Origin: JAUILH01 sp965230535
Lineage (GTDB): Bacteria; Bacteroidota; Bacteroidia; Flavobacteriales_D; JAUILH01
DNA length: 64,000 nucleotides
NCBI GenBank assembly: GCA_965230535.1
Contig: OZ246010.1
Location: 496,001-560,000 of the forward strand
Reading direction: 5' to 3'
Shown here: piece after piece, positions 16,645 through 23,463 of the stretch
How positions within the stretch are numbered: position 1 is the stretch's first letter
Layout: the number at the start of each line of letters is the position of its first letter
Position numbers and translations under genes: made by a program
Notes under the pieces: model-generated
What the model was told of the DNA's origin: nothing
The model's database searches: none
The model's input: the letters and a program-made list of their open reading frames with translations, nothing else

Positions 16645-17539
16645 CTACAAGATACTTAGAAGCCGACCAGAATGATTTGGCATCTTTGATCTTAAGAACA
16701 TGAGAACCATCACCTTCAACCAATTCGTAAGATGAAGAAGGATGAGAAGTCACCAATTCAGGTTTCTTACCCATCAACTCAATTTCACTGGTTTGAGTGA
16801 TGTCAATCTTTTGGAAGTAGTCGCTATTGAAATCTGCGCTTAACTTACTTGAACCACCAAGTCCAATAAAACCACCTTCCTTGGTAATGACATTGTTTTC
16901 CTTAAGTTCTTTTTTGGTTCCATATGCGTAATAAGCAGTGTTCAAATCATCTGTTAAATCTTCTACCTGATCAGCGGCTACCAAATAATCGTCAAACAGA
17001 TTTGCGTAATCGTGGTCTATTGCGTCCAATTGATTCTTAAGCGCCTGGTTTTCTTGCTCAGACACCATCAACTGATTATTCAATGATTCAACCAAAGCGC
17101 TCAAACTTTCTATGGTTGCATTTTTGTCGCCCAACTCAGATTTCGCCTTACTCAAAGCCGCATTCAGAGCAGCGATTTTAGCCGCATTTTGTTTTTGAAG
17201 GTCACTCAAAGCAGTGATCTCTGTTACAATGTACTGCTTAGGGTCTTCATCCAATTCAGGATTCATCCCAACTTTTCTGATCTTTCCCCTTTCATACGAA
17301 ATCTTAGATAAATTCTCCGTAATCTCCTGAATCAGGGTTGCACTTTCAGACAAAGCAGCTGATTGCTGATCCAATTGCATTTTTAGGTCTTCATTCTCCT
17401 GCTTAAGAGCTGCCAGGTCTCCTGATTCATTTGAGGAACCTTGTTCTTTAGAATCTGGCTCAGAATCAGATGTTTCCTGATCCTCTCCACATGAAAACAA
17501 TAATAAACTGATTGGTAATGCGATTAAAAACTTCTTCAT
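16631..17539 (-). CDS. Coiled-coil lipoprotein, unknown function
   Basis: A 302-residue protein with lipoprotein signal MKKFLIALPISLLLFSC, an acidic/Ser linker (residues 18-42) and then a long heptad-rich coiled coil (about 43-210, with LKQENEDLKMQL and LSALVESLNNQLMVSEQENQALKNQL). A C-terminal globular domain (about 215-302) includes GGFIGLGGSSKL and SHVLKIKDAKSFWSASKYLVV. Similar coiled-coil lipoproteins occur in many Bacteroidota, but I know no function for them. Anchoring plus a rod suggests an outer-membrane spacer or scaffold (inference). Confidence 0.7.
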   Translation of the reverse strand: MKKFLIALPISLLLFSCGEDQETSDSEPDSKEQGSSNESGDLAALKQENEDLKMQLDQQSAALSESATLIQEITENLSKISYERGKIRKVGMNPELDEDPKQYIVTEITALSDLQKQNAAKIAALNAALSKAKSELGDKNATIESLSALVESLNNQLMVSEQENQALKNQLDAIDHDYANLFDDYLVAADQVEDLTDDLNTAYYAYGTKKELKENNVITKEGGFIGLGGSSKLSADFNSDYFQKIDITQTSEIELMGKKPELVTSHPSSSYELVEGDGSHVLKIKDAKSFWSASKYLVVTVQ

Positions 17540-17615
17540 TGGTGCGATTTTTGAACAAATCTAAGAATCAAACACTAAAAAACACGCAGAAATCTATTTT
17601 TTGCCCTTAAACAGT

Positions 17616-17623
17616 TATTTTTG
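17616..17623 (+). promoter_or_regulatory. -7 element of the M61 peptidase gene
   Basis: TATTTTTG at 17616-17623 matches TAnnTTTG and lies 17 bases before the ATG at 17641, giving a leader of about 11 bases. A TTTG at 17600-17603 is only 12 bases upstream, shorter than usual, so the -33 part is unsure. Confidence 0.4.
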
Positions 17624-17640
17624 ACCAAAGTCTAAATATT

Positions 17641-19422
17641 ATGAAGCATTTCTTAAGCCTTATTTTTGTACTTACCCTAAGTACGTTTGCCAAGTCTCAA
17701 AGCATTTCTTATGAGTTAGGCATGCCGGAACCACACACGCATTACTTTGAGGTAGGCATGAACGTAAACGATTATAAGGTATCCTACTTTGATGTAAAAA
17801 TGCCGGTTTGGGCTCCTGGATCTTATCTGATCAGGGAATTCGCTAAAAGTGTGGAAGATGTGAAAGCGACTGCCGGTGGTAAAGACATTGAAGTTAAAAA
17901 GATCAATAAAAATACGTGGCGCGTTTTCAATAAGAAGAAAACAGACGTTAAAATCACGTACAAAGTTTATGCTTTTGAGCTATCCGTAAGAACATCATTT
18001 ATTGATATGTCGCACGCATACTTGAATGGAACGAGTGTTTTCATGTACGTAGACAATAAAATTGGTGTGGGTGGTGAATTAACCATCAAACCTTACAAAG
18101 ACTGGAAAGAGATTAGTACAGGAATGCCAATTGTTGATGGCAACAAGTGGAAACGTTCATTTGAGAATTACGATATTTTAGTAGACTCTCCTATCGAGAT
18201 TGGAAATCAGGAAATTTTCACCTTTGATGCTGCTGGTGTGAAACACACGGTTGCCATGTATGGTCAAGGAAATTATGACGTAGAACAACTGAAAAAGGAC
18301 ATGGCCAGAGTAGTGGAAAGCTGTACCAATGTCTTTGGTTTCAATCCGAATAAAGAATACACTTTTATCATTCACAACCTTACTGTTGGAAGTGGAGGTT
18401 TGGAGCACTTGAACTCTACAACTTTGCAGGTAGACAGATGGACTTATAAGGATAAAAAATACAAAGGCTTCCTTAGCCTGGTAGCTCATGAGTACTTTCA
18501 CTTATGGAACGTTAAGAGAATTCGTCCTGTAGAATTAGGCCCATTCAACTATGAAGAAGAAAACTACACAAGTCTGTTGTGGATCATGGAAGGTTTCACA
18601 AGTTATTACGATGAATTACTATTGTTAAGATCCGGATTCTACGATGAGGACAGATATCTGAATAAACTAACCGGAACCATAACCAGAGTTGAGAATCAAC
18701 CAGGAAACAAAGTATTGCCGTTATCTGAATCTAGTTTAGATGCGTGGATTAAATTATACCGTCCAAACGAGAACTCTTATAACACCACCATTTCATATTA
18801 CTCAAAAGGTTCTTTGGTGGCTGCTATGCTGGATTTAGAGATTATCAATGCCACAAACGGAGAAAAATCTTTGGATGATGTGTTGATCTACCTTTACAAA
18901 AATTACCACGAAAAGGCAGGAAGAGGTTTCAACGAGCAAGAAGCAAAAGCTGCCATAGAAAAGGTAGCCGGGAAGAAGATGGACGATTTCTTCAACCAAC
19001 ATATCTATGGAACCGAAACAATCGATTACAACGCTTTCTTCAAGCATGTTGGAATTGAGATTAAGGACCTCAACAAAAACAAAAAGAAACCTAGTTTGGG
19101 TGCCAGAACATCTGATCAGCATGGGAAATTGGTAGTGAACTCAGTTACAAGAAACACAACCGCTTATGAAGGTGGATTGAATGCTAAAGATGAGATTTTG
19201 GCCATCAATGGAAATAGAGCCACTTCTAAGAATTTGAAAGATTTGATTGAACTAAACAAAGTTGGAGACAACATCAAGGTGCTTATAGCCAGAGACGGTA
19301 TTATTATGGAATTGAACATGAATTTGTTGGCAGATCCTTCGGTTAACTATACCATGTCTGCGCGTTCCGATATCAACTCAGACAACAGAAGAAACCTGCA
19401 AAAGTGGTTGGTTAAGAAGTAA
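17641..19422 (+). CDS. M61-family metalloaminopeptidase with PDZ domain
   Basis: A 593-residue secreted peptidase (signal peptide about 1-19). An N-terminal M61 beta domain (about 20-190) has MPVWAPGSYLIREF, the family hallmark. The gluzincin domain contains VGSGGLEHLNS (about 249-259) and the zinc site AHEYFHLWN (His 283, Glu 284, His 287), with the third ligand Glu 317 in MEGFTSYYDE. A PDZ domain near 480-570 (KLVVNSVTRNTTAYEGGLNAKDEILAING) would position substrate. Homologues are glycyl aminopeptidases that prefer Gly/Ala N-termini. Periplasmic or surface location is predicted. Confidence 0.92.
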   Translation: MKHFLSLIFVLTLSTFAKSQSISYELGMPEPHTHYFEVGMNVNDYKVSYFDVKMPVWAPGSYLIREFAKSVEDVKATAGGKDIEVKKINKNTWRVFNKKKTDVKITYKVYAFELSVRTSFIDMSHAYLNGTSVFMYVDNKIGVGGELTIKPYKDWKEISTGMPIVDGNKWKRSFENYDILVDSPIEIGNQEIFTFDAAGVKHTVAMYGQGNYDVEQLKKDMARVVESCTNVFGFNPNKEYTFIIHNLTVGSGGLEHLNSTTLQVDRWTYKDKKYKGFLSLVAHEYFHLWNVKRIRPVELGPFNYEEENYTSLLWIMEGFTSYYDELLLLRSGFYDEDRYLNKLTGTITRVENQPGNKVLPLSESSLDAWIKLYRPNENSYNTTISYYSKGSLVAAMLDLEIINATNGEKSLDDVLIYLYKNYHEKAGRGFNEQEAKAAIEKVAGKKMDDFFNQHIYGTETIDYNAFFKHVGIEIKDLNKNKKKPSLGARTSDQHGKLVVNSVTRNTTAYEGGLNAKDEILAINGNRATSKNLKDLIELNKVGDNIKVLIARDGIIMELNMNLLADPSVNYTMSARSDINSDNRRNLQKWLVKK

Positions 19423-19476
19423 TTTAATTAGCCAAATAACTGCTTTTCATGTACATTAGATGAAGAATCTTTTGGC

Positions 19477-20754
19477 ATGAGTGACACCAATATTTCCATT
19501 TCTGAAGAAGTAGAACAACTGTTCAAACAGGAGTACGGTAAACTGGTATCCATTCTAACCAAGACATTTGGACCTTCTAATATTGAATTGGCTGAAGACG
19601 TGGTGCAAGAGGCCATGATGGAAGCCCTCAATCAATGGACAGAAGAAACGATCCCCAATAATCCTGTAGGTTGGATTTATAAAGTAGCCAGAAACAAGGC
19701 ACTCAATATTCTTAACAGAGACAAATACAAAAGGGAGCATGCTTCTGAGTTGTCTCATAGTTTACGCGAACTTGAAAATGAACCGGCTTTTGAAAGAATC
19801 TATACCGACAAGGAAATTGCCGATGACCAATTGAGGATGATCTTTACCTGTTGTCACCCGGCTATTTCATCCGATTCTCAGGTAGCCTTAACTCTTAAGA
19901 CTCTATGCGGTTTTAGCATTCCCGAAATCGCAAAAGCTTTTTTAAGCAATGAAGAGAACATCAACAAGCGACTTGTAAGAGCACGAAAAATGATTAAAGA
20001 CGCCAATGTTGCTTTTGAAGTCCCTAGTGGACAAGAGCTTGAACAAAGGCTTCCCAGTGTTTTAGAAACGATTTATCTACTGTTTAACGAAGGCTATGAT
20101 GCAAGTTCAGGCGACCAATCAATTCGCTATGAATTGTGCGAAGAAGCCATCAGGCTTGCTGAAATCATCGTTTCCAACCCGACGGTGGAGTCTTCAAATT
20201 CATACGCACTTCTTGCTTTAATGACCCTAAATGTATCTCGCTTTGACTCGAGAACGGACGAATCCAATAACCTACTCGATTTAGAAAGTCAGGACAGAAG
20301 TAAATGGAATCAGGACCTCATCAAAAAAGGATTGTACTATCTGGAGTTTGCAGCAGCTCAAAGAGAAATATCTATTTACCATATTTTGGCCACCATTTCG
20401 GCTCATCACTGCACTGCCACCACCTATGAATCAACCGACTGGGAGAGTATTCTGTCTCTTTATGATATGTTGATAGAAATAGACAAGTCGCCAATTGTGC
20501 AGCTTAACAGGGTAATTGTGCTCTCCAAGGTCAGCGATCCTAAAACGGCATTAAAACAACTGAATAACATTAAAAACAATTCTGTTTTTCAATCCTACCT
20601 CCCCTATTATACCACCAGGGCTGAGCTCCATTTTGAGAACAATGAAGTCTCACTTGCCATTGACTTACTGAATCAGGCTTTAAAACTGACAAAAAAAGAA
20701 CAACACAAAACACTTATAAACAATAGATTACATCATTACGAAAAGAAAATTTGA
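19477..20754 (+). CDS. ECF42-type RNA polymerase sigma factor with C-terminal TPR-like extension
   Basis: A 425-residue ECF sigma factor, about twice the usual length. Region 2 (about 10-75) includes EDVVQEAMMEALNQW and VGWIYKVARNKALNILNR; region 4 (about 115-170) includes LTLKTLCGFSIPEIAKAFLSNEENINKRLVRARKMI. The remaining 250 residues are a helical, TPR-like extension with SVLETIYLLFNEGYDASSG, AIRLAEIIV and SPIVQLNRVIVLSK. This architecture and the DGPF-protein gene 88 bases downstream are the hallmarks of the ECF42 group, in which the extension, not an anti-sigma factor, is thought to control activity. The signal sensed is unknown. Confidence 0.92.
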   Translation: MSDTNISISEEVEQLFKQEYGKLVSILTKTFGPSNIELAEDVVQEAMMEALNQWTEETIPNNPVGWIYKVARNKALNILNRDKYKREHASELSHSLRELENEPAFERIYTDKEIADDQLRMIFTCCHPAISSDSQVALTLKTLCGFSIPEIAKAFLSNEENINKRLVRARKMIKDANVAFEVPSGQELEQRLPSVLETIYLLFNEGYDASSGDQSIRYELCEEAIRLAEIIVSNPTVESSNSYALLALMTLNVSRFDSRTDESNNLLDLESQDRSKWNQDLIKKGLYYLEFAAAQREISIYHILATISAHHCTATTYESTDWESILSLYDMLIEIDKSPIVQLNRVIVLSKVSDPKTALKQLNNIKNNSVFQSYLPYYTTRAELHFENNEVSLAIDLLNQALKLTKKEQHKTLINNRLHHYEKKI

Positions 20755-20842
20755 TTTTTTTTTGATTTCAATGTCCCTTTTGTCCTTTTCTATTTGACCT
20801 ACTGATGTAAACACGATTACTAATCATTTAAGAATTTAAATT

Positions 20843-21199
20843 ATGCAAGAATTTATGATTTTCATCAAAACGAAAGGCGATCATTTAGAAGGTGCAACGC
20901 CTGAACAACAGCAAGCTCACGTGCAAAAAATTGGTCAATACATGAGTGGTCTCATGGAGTCTGGAAAACTTAAATCTGCTCAGCCATTGGATATGCAAGG
21001 GGCGATTATTCACGGCAATAAAGGCGTTTTTAAAGACGGACCTTTCAACGAGTCTAAGGAAGTGATTGTAGGTTACTTTCATGTAGTGGCTGAAAACCTG
21101 GAAGAAGCTGTGGCGATAGCTAAAGCCAATCCCATGTTTGAAGATGCGGAGGGCACCATTGAGGTGAGACCAATTAAACAAATGGACGGAATCAACTAA
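20843..21199 (+). CDS. YCII-related (DGPF) domain protein, ECF42 partner
   Basis: A 118-residue protein of the YCII-related superfamily, a small ferredoxin-like fold that binds a small ligand. The DGPF motif is at residues 65-68 in VFKDGPFNESKEVIVGYF, followed by EEAVAIAKANPMF. DGPF genes are the standard neighbour and usual target of ECF42 sigma factors. The 88-base gap upstream contains TGTCCCTTTTGTCC (20771-20784), a doubled TGTCC that could be part of the ECF42 promoter, since known ECF42 promoters have a TGTCGA-like -35 (inference). It is co-directional with the YHS-like gene 9 bases on. Confidence 0.9.
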   Translation: MQEFMIFIKTKGDHLEGATPEQQQAHVQKIGQYMSGLMESGKLKSAQPLDMQGAIIHGNKGVFKDGPFNESKEVIVGYFHVVAENLEEAVAIAKANPMFEDAEGTIEVRPIKQMDGIN

Positions 21200-21208
21200 A
21201 AACTAAAA

Positions 21209-21412
21209 ATGATGAATCAAGATAGAAACATAGCTTATGACGGGCAATGTGCATTTGCAGTGAGCACAGGAAAAACGGATGTCAAAGGTGGAAAACACAG
21301 CTCTACGGTAGATGGTAAAACCTATCTCTTCTCAAATCCGATTGCAAAAATGTTGTTTAAACTGCTTCCTAATCGCATTGAAAAAGCAAACAAGGTTTGG
21401 AAGAATAAGTAA
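21209..21412 (+). CDS. YHS-like small protein in the ECF42/DGPF operon
   Basis: A 67-residue protein without signal peptide. AYDGQCAFAVSTGKTDVKGG, then DGKTYLFSNPIAKMLFKLLP, then KANKVWK follows the YHS-domain plan (a DP-x-C-G-M-like Cys segment, G-x-x-Y-x-F strand and P-x-x-x-x-x-x-A helix), although the canonical D-P-V-C is here D-G-Q-C. YHS domains are small metal- or redox-associated modules. It lies 9 bases after the DGPF gene and before a terminator, so the three genes form one unit. A second ATG at 21212 is an equally good start. Confidence 0.72.
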   Translation: MMNQDRNIAYDGQCAFAVSTGKTDVKGGKHSSTVDGKTYLFSNPIAKMLFKLLPNRIEKANKVWKNK

Positions 21413-21430
21413 TTCATACTGGTCATTACA

Positions 21431-21462
21431 AAAAGGCTAAGACGTTCTCTTGGCCTTTTTTT
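21431..21462 (+). terminator. Intrinsic terminator of the ECF42 cluster
   Basis: An A-rich arm with GGC-AAGA pairs, with one bulge, to TCTTGGCC, followed by seven Ts ending at 21462. It lies 19 bases after the YHS-like stop and closes the sigma-DGPF-YHS unit. Confidence 0.75.
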
Positions 21463-21770
21463 GTACCTCATTGGTCCGAAAACCTCTTCCAAACACTCAT
21501 TACAAAGTACCTTTCCAAGTCTCTCGGGTGTCCTTCAGATCATTTCTCGATTGTCGGAATTTCTTCTCACATCCTTTAATCATCGTTTCACTACCATTTA
21601 ATCAAAGATTTACCCTAGTTGATCAAACAAGTATGCCTGCATACAACTTTTAAGACCTCTACCCCGTTTATATAACAGAAGCACCCGGGAAAAGTGACAA
21701 AATGTTTAACCCGTTGTCTGATTGACAGAAGTACAAAATTTCACAACAGGACAGCACAAAACCAATCATT
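21463..21770. other. Gene-free stretch with two short palindromes
   Basis: About 300 bases between the ECF42 terminator and a 27-codon reading frame. It is pyrimidine-rich and no convincing gene is present on either strand: reading frames here lack family signals and start context. Two palindromes lie close together, TTGATCAA near 21619 and GTATGC-CT-GCATAC at 21631-21644, and could be a regulator site, but no promoter or gene directly abuts them. Confidence 0.3.
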
Positions 21771-21854
21771 ATGAGAACGAACACCTATCAAGAGTTTATT
21801 TTTTGGACAACAATTACTTTTTACGGCATTTTAGTCTTTACCCTCCTAAGTTAA
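21771..21854 (+). CDS. Candidate 27-residue membrane peptide
   Basis: ATG at 21771 to TAA at 21852-21854 encodes 27 residues: MRTNTYQEFI, then a single hydrophobic helix (FWTTITFYGILVFTLLS). It begins after a polar, slightly basic N-terminus, and a strong intrinsic terminator follows 27 bases later, so it forms a compact transcription unit. No clear TAnnTTTG promoter is seen upstream. Small one-helix proteins of this kind exist in many bacteria, but single short frames also occur by chance. Confidence 0.4.
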   Translation: MRTNTYQEFIFWTTITFYGILVFTLLS

Positions 21855-21881
21855 CGCTTAGAATGCTTTATCCTTGCACGC

Positions 21882-21909
21882 AAAGAGCCGCTCTACCAAG
21901 CGGCTCTTT
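21882..21909 (+). terminator. Intrinsic terminator, probably bidirectional
   Basis: A perfect 10-bp GC-rich stem (21882-21891 with 21900-21909) around an 8-base loop. Each strand has three to four Us at the end of the stem, so it can serve both the small plus-strand frame and the minus-strand gene that ends at 21937. Confidence 0.85.
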
Positions 21910-21936
21910 TCAGTTTTATATATTTCGGAAAATAGC

Positions 21937-23358
21937 TTAACCTTCTACTGTGGCCTTGTAACCGAACAGTTCATGATGCTTGATGGAGTTTGATACTATC
22001 TGAGGCACCATTTCTTCCCAACCTTCTTTTCCTTTTCTAATCATATCTATCACCTTGTCGGAATAAATGTGAAGCAAATCTTCATTAGCTCCTTCAATTC
22101 CTTCCATACGGTTGTTAAGTCTCATATGATCGTAAAGTCCCTGCATTTTTGGAGTCACCTCCAGATTATCGCAGGTAAGAATGCTGTTTGCGTCATCTCC
22201 AATCTTTATGGCCGGGTACACATATAATTTGGCATTTCCTCCAAAGCCCATTCCAAAGGCCTGTAGAATTCCTCCTGGCAAATTATTGTAATAGGACTTA
22301 TCAAATATCGTCTCCAGGCTGTAAATACCAAGTATCACACCAATCTTTTGTTTCCTGGTGAGCTGAGATAAATACTCAACCACTTTGTAATATTTCACAT
22401 AATTCGAGATGAGAACCGTTTGACCTAAACTTCCCAATAGCTGAGCTCTGTCAAGGAAATTCTGATCGTCAATATCGCCATCAGATTTCAAATCCTTCAG
22501 TGTCAACTCAAACAGTGTGGTCACCTTTTCAGGATCAACGTCATGCTCATTTTCGAACTGACGTAATCCGCAATTCAACATGTCGAAATTAACCTTGGTT
22601 GGTGGATGGAAACGTCCTCTTAACAACAATACATTCTTCTTATAAAGTGCCGCGGATGGTTGAAGTACTTTACCATCCGGATCGAACATGGTCGCATCCG
22701 TCATACCATTCTTCACCAACCTCAATGCTATCAATCTGTTATTGACATGATCCAGTTCCGGACCGGACATCCTCATCATATCAATCTCAATTCTTTCTCG
22801 GTTCAAACGATCACACAGGGCATTCAAAAAAGTATCCAAATCTTCATTGATTTGGTAAAATGCCGCATACATCAGGTTCACTCCTAAAATACCAATGGCT
22901 TCCTGTTGCCATGCATTGCGTGTGTCGTTCATCTTAACGTGCATCACAATGTCATTTGGCTCACTTTCCGGAGTTAATTGAAATCTCAGGCCAATCCATC
23001 CCTGTCCTTGATTTGTTTTGTGATAATTCAGTGCTTCAACTGTATTACAAAAAGCGAAAAATCTGCTATTCTCAGTTCTTTCAGGCAATACTTCCTTCAA
23101 AGCTTCAAACTCAACATCCAACATGGTGTTTAACCTGTCTTCACAAACATAACGCTTACATTCTCCATAGATGGTGTCACTCACCTTCATGTCGTAAGCA
23201 GATCTTGAAGAAGCAATGGTTCCTGAGCTACCTCCCGCTCTAAAGAAGTTAGCAGCTACCTCCTGCCCTGCTCCAATCTCATTAAAACTACCGTAGATAG
23301 TTCCATCTAGATTAATCCTCAATGCCTTCTCCTCAGTACTTAATCTGTGTGTTTCCAT
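21937..23358 (-). CDS. Conserved cytoplasmic protein of unknown function
   Basis: From the ATG at 23358 this is 473 residues; the open frame begins 13 codons earlier without family similarity. It belongs to a highly conserved bacterial family. I recall the blocks INLDGTIYGSFNEIGAGQEV, FFRAGGSSGTIASSRSAYDM, VSDTIYGECKRYV, NDTRNAWQQEAIGILGVNL and RGRFHPPTKVN. Databases sometimes call members nicotinate-nucleotide adenylyltransferase or TonB-dependent receptor, but there is no signal peptide, plug, barrel or H-I-G-H nucleotidyl-transfer motif to support either. The many invariant Gly, Asp and Asn residues suggest an enzyme. Divergent from the HU-SPOR gene across 105 bases. Confidence 0.8.
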   Translation of the reverse strand: METHRLSTEEKALRINLDGTIYGSFNEIGAGQEVAANFFRAGGSSGTIASSRSAYDMKVSDTIYGECKRYVCEDRLNTMLDVEFEALKEVLPERTENSRFFAFCNTVEALNYHKTNQGQGWIGLRFQLTPESEPNDIVMHVKMNDTRNAWQQEAIGILGVNLMYAAFYQINEDLDTFLNALCDRLNRERIEIDMMRMSGPELDHVNNRLIALRLVKNGMTDATMFDPDGKVLQPSAALYKKNVLLLRGRFHPPTKVNFDMLNCGLRQFENEHDVDPEKVTTLFELTLKDLKSDGDIDDQNFLDRAQLLGSLGQTVLISNYVKYYKVVEYLSQLTRKQKIGVILGIYSLETIFDKSYYNNLPGGILQAFGMGFGGNAKLYVYPAIKIGDDANSILTCDNLEVTPKMQGLYDHMRLNNRMEGIEGANEDLLHIYSDKVIDMIRKGKEGWEEMVPQIVSNSIKHHELFGYKATVEG

Positions 23359-23463
23359 ATTGCCTTTAAGCTGTTTCAGTATATGAATATAATACAAATT
23401 TAAGGGAAAGTGCCTGCGAAAGGCAAACCTTTTATTATTAAATTAGACGCACAAATAAAAACC

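Noticed and set aside
21618..21644. Adjacent palindromes TTGATCAA and GTATGC-CT-GCATAC as an operator
   Set aside because: Short, and not next to a promoter or start codon; short palindromes of this length occur by chance in AT-rich DNA.
21937..23358. TonB-dependent receptor or nicotinate adenylyltransferase as name for this gene
   Set aside because: No signal peptide, plug, barrel or HIGH motif; the names appear to be propagated errors.
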